A stretch of 44,995 nt of DNA from an uncultured Butyricicoccus sp. GTDB lineage: Bacteria > Bacillota > Clostridia > Oscillospirales > Butyricicoccaceae. Below are positions 43,945 to 44,995 of this stretch, piece after piece; within the stretch, counting starts at the first letter, position 1; each line of letters starts with the position of its first letter. The position numbers were made by a program, and so were the translations under genes. The notes below the pieces were generated by a model. It was given only the letters and a program-made list of their open reading frames with translations, was not told the origin of the DNA and searched no databases. The stretch is taken from the NCBI GenBank assembly GCA_910584935.1, contig CAJUDU010000016.1, forward strand, positions 1 to 44,995. Direction: 5' to 3'.

Positions 43945-44658
43945 TTATACATCAAAGTCAAATTGTTTATAACGTTCAGGGTCATAGCCAGTGATTTTTT
44001 GCATATGTTCTACCAAAGTAAGCCCCTGTGCACGAATCGCATCGAGTGGTAAATCAGAGAGGATTTCACCATGGTGAATGATAATGGCGCGGTCAAGGAA
44101 ATTTTCGATTTCTTCAACCTGATGGGTAGAAAGTAAAATGGTTTCACTGCCGTGTAGGCTGGATGCCATCAATTTCAAAAAATCGCGCCGGGTAAAAATA
44201 TCTTTGCCAAGGAAAGGTTCATCCATAAAAATGTATTGCGCGCCTTTGGAAAACCCGGCGGCAATTTCAACTTTTGCCTTTTGTCCCGTAGAGAAGTTAA
44301 CAATATGACTGCTTGGCAGTTCAAAAAAATCAATAAGATTCTGGTAACGTTTCATATGAAAAGATGGGTAAAAATCAGATAAAAACGCGCCGAACTGCAT
44401 AGGCGTCATAAAGCCGAACCAGCTTCCTTCTTCAGTGATAAAGGAAATATTCTCATATTGTTCGCGGGCAGGCTTGCCATTGATTAGCAGAGAACCGGAA
44501 TAATCAGTCAGCCCTACAAGGGATTTTAGCAGGGAAGTTTTTCCAGCTCCATTTTCACCCAGCAGTCCAACAATCTGCCCATCTTCAATTGATAAATCCT
44601 GAATATGGAACGCACAGGTGGAATGATAATATTTGCAGGCGTTTTGTATGGTAATCAT
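43945..44658 (-). CDS. ABC transporter ATP-binding protein
   Basis: ATPase subunit of 237 residues. Walker A GENGAGKTSLLKSLVG, degenerate signature NFSTGQKAKVE, Walker B YIFMDEPFLGKD and H-loop LSTHQVEEIE. It resembles the second ATPase of YtrA-type or bacitracin-type systems. AAAGGAGC precedes the ATG at 44658. Its upstream neighbour is a truncated permease-like fragment, so the transporter may have lost its membrane partner unless another lies outside the window. Confidence 0.9.
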   Translation of the reverse strand: MITIQNACKYYHSTCAFHIQDLSIEDGQIVGLLGENGAGKTSLLKSLVGLTDYSGSLLINGKPAREQYENISFITEEGSWFGFMTPMQFGAFLSDFYPSFHMKRYQNLIDFFELPSSHIVNFSTGQKAKVEIAAGFSKGAQYIFMDEPFLGKDIFTRRDFLKLMASSLHGSETILLSTHQVEEIENFLDRAIIIHHGEILSDLPLDAIRAQGLTLVEHMQKITGYDPERYKQFDFDV

Positions 44659-44673
44659 AAAGCAAAGCTCCTT

Positions 44674-44817
44674 TTATGGAAGGTTTTTTCGGTGATAGAT
44701 GGTGTAAAAAGCAAATAACAGCAATAGGATTTCACAAAGAGGTTTCCTTTCCATCGGCGGCAGCATAAGCAGGCGGTAGCGCCGGATACTAGAAGCAACA
44801 GGTTTGGATAGCATCCG
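44674..44817 (-). pseudogene. C-terminal stub of a membrane protein, cut by an IS element
   Basis: Forty-seven codons ending with a membrane helix and basic tail (CEILLLLFAFYTIYHRKNLP, then stop), 15 bases upstream of the ABC ATPase start. There is an in-frame TAG at 44818-44820, right where the insertion sequence begins, so the 5' part of the gene has been displaced or lost. It is probably the permease partner of the ATPase. Confidence 0.65.
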
Positions 44818-44821
44818 CTAA

Positions 44822-44995
44822 GGAACCACTGATTTAATCCTTCATAAGTCAAGAAGGTGTGGTATAATAGGGGAAAAGGGGGCGTGTGGCATGAAACAGG
44901 AAAGTTTTAGCGATATGGAATACGCTTATCGGAAAAAGAGGACAAAGCGGGAAGAATTTCTGGAGATCATGGACGAGATTATCCCGTGGGATGAA
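44822..44995 (+). mobile_element. Left end of an IS5-family insertion sequence (partial)
   Basis: It begins at about 44822 with GGAACCACTGATTTAATCC, which resembles an IS5-type terminal repeat, then an extended -10 box TGGTATAAT (44860-44868), then the transposase. The right end lies beyond the window, so the terminal repeat and target duplication cannot be confirmed here. Confidence 0.7.
44891..44995 (+). CDS. IS5-family transposase (N-terminal part)
   Basis: Thirty-five codons to the window edge. SFSDMEYAYRKKRTKREEFL followed by EIMDEIIPWDE matches the start of IS5-group DDE transposases (typically a SFADLEY..KKRTRRE.FL..MD..VPW pattern). AAAAGGGGG is in front of the ATG. The catalytic residues lie outside the window. 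Confidence 0.85.
   Translation, partial: MKQESFSDMEYAYRKKRTKREEFLEIMDEIIPWDE

Noticed and set aside
44655..44852. Minus-strand frame of 65 codons upstream of the ABC ATPase
   Set aside because: It overlaps the ATPase start and crosses the IS border; another frame holds the convincing membrane-protein end.

Overview
The window looks like a chromosomal segment of a Gram-positive, low-to-mid-GC member of the Clostridia. The grounds are the gene order plsX-rnc-smc-ftsY, rph-rdgB and nadD-yqeK-LCP-rsfS-leuS, strong AGGAGG-type ribosome binding sites, near-consensus SigA promoters, a BofA-family sporulation protein, and FlhB (flagellar export) at the left edge. I would not name a genus.

Layout. 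1-1254: tail of an unidentified gene, flhB and its terminator. 1331-9247: a same-strand housekeeping run (TrmH-family rRNA methylase, dprA, topA, trmFO, plsX, rnc). 9388-15758: smc, ftsY, rph, rdgB, yhbY. 15761-21517: nadD, yqeK, an LCP-family cell-wall ligase with an extreme Asp/Ser/Gly tail, rsfS, leuS. 21582-22756: rpsU with its own promoter and terminator, a palindrome-rich non-coding stretch, bofA, and a truncated flavin reductase on the minus strand. 22885-27187: a type IIA topoisomerase pair (ParE-like, ParC-like) of a divergent type. 27261-30023: one large c-di-GMP phosphodiesterase (REC-GGDEF-like-EAL-REC-GGDEF-like) behind a possibly structured leader.

The accessory island is 30024-38501. 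It opens with a decayed ABC-2 transporter locus on the minus strand and an AT-rich promoter region. Then comes a type III-A CRISPR-Cas operon: cas10/csm1, csm2, csm3, csm4, csm5, all open and with their key motifs present. Downstream are the scars of the rest of the locus: a C-terminal cas1 fragment, and csm6 broken by what looks like a single-base deletion 22 codons after its start. No cas6, no intact cas1 or cas2, and no CRISPR array are visible in the window. The effector can still be drawn as complete for target binding, RNA cleavage (Csm3 Asp32), ssDNA cleavage (Cas10 HD) and cyclic oligoadenylate synthesis (Cas10 GGDD), while the local memory-acquisition and signal-response arms are damaged.

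38550-44995: tmcAL and ackA, a YtrA-type GntR/ABC transporter operon with a palindromic operator over its promoter, a helix-turn-helix protein fused to a superoxide-reductase-like iron domain that also has an internal ribosome binding site, a second ABC ATPase whose upstream permease is truncated, and the left end of an IS5-family insertion sequence that cuts off that permease and runs off the window.

The most unusual items are the broken type III-A locus and the HTH/superoxide-reductase-like gene with an apparent internal translation start.
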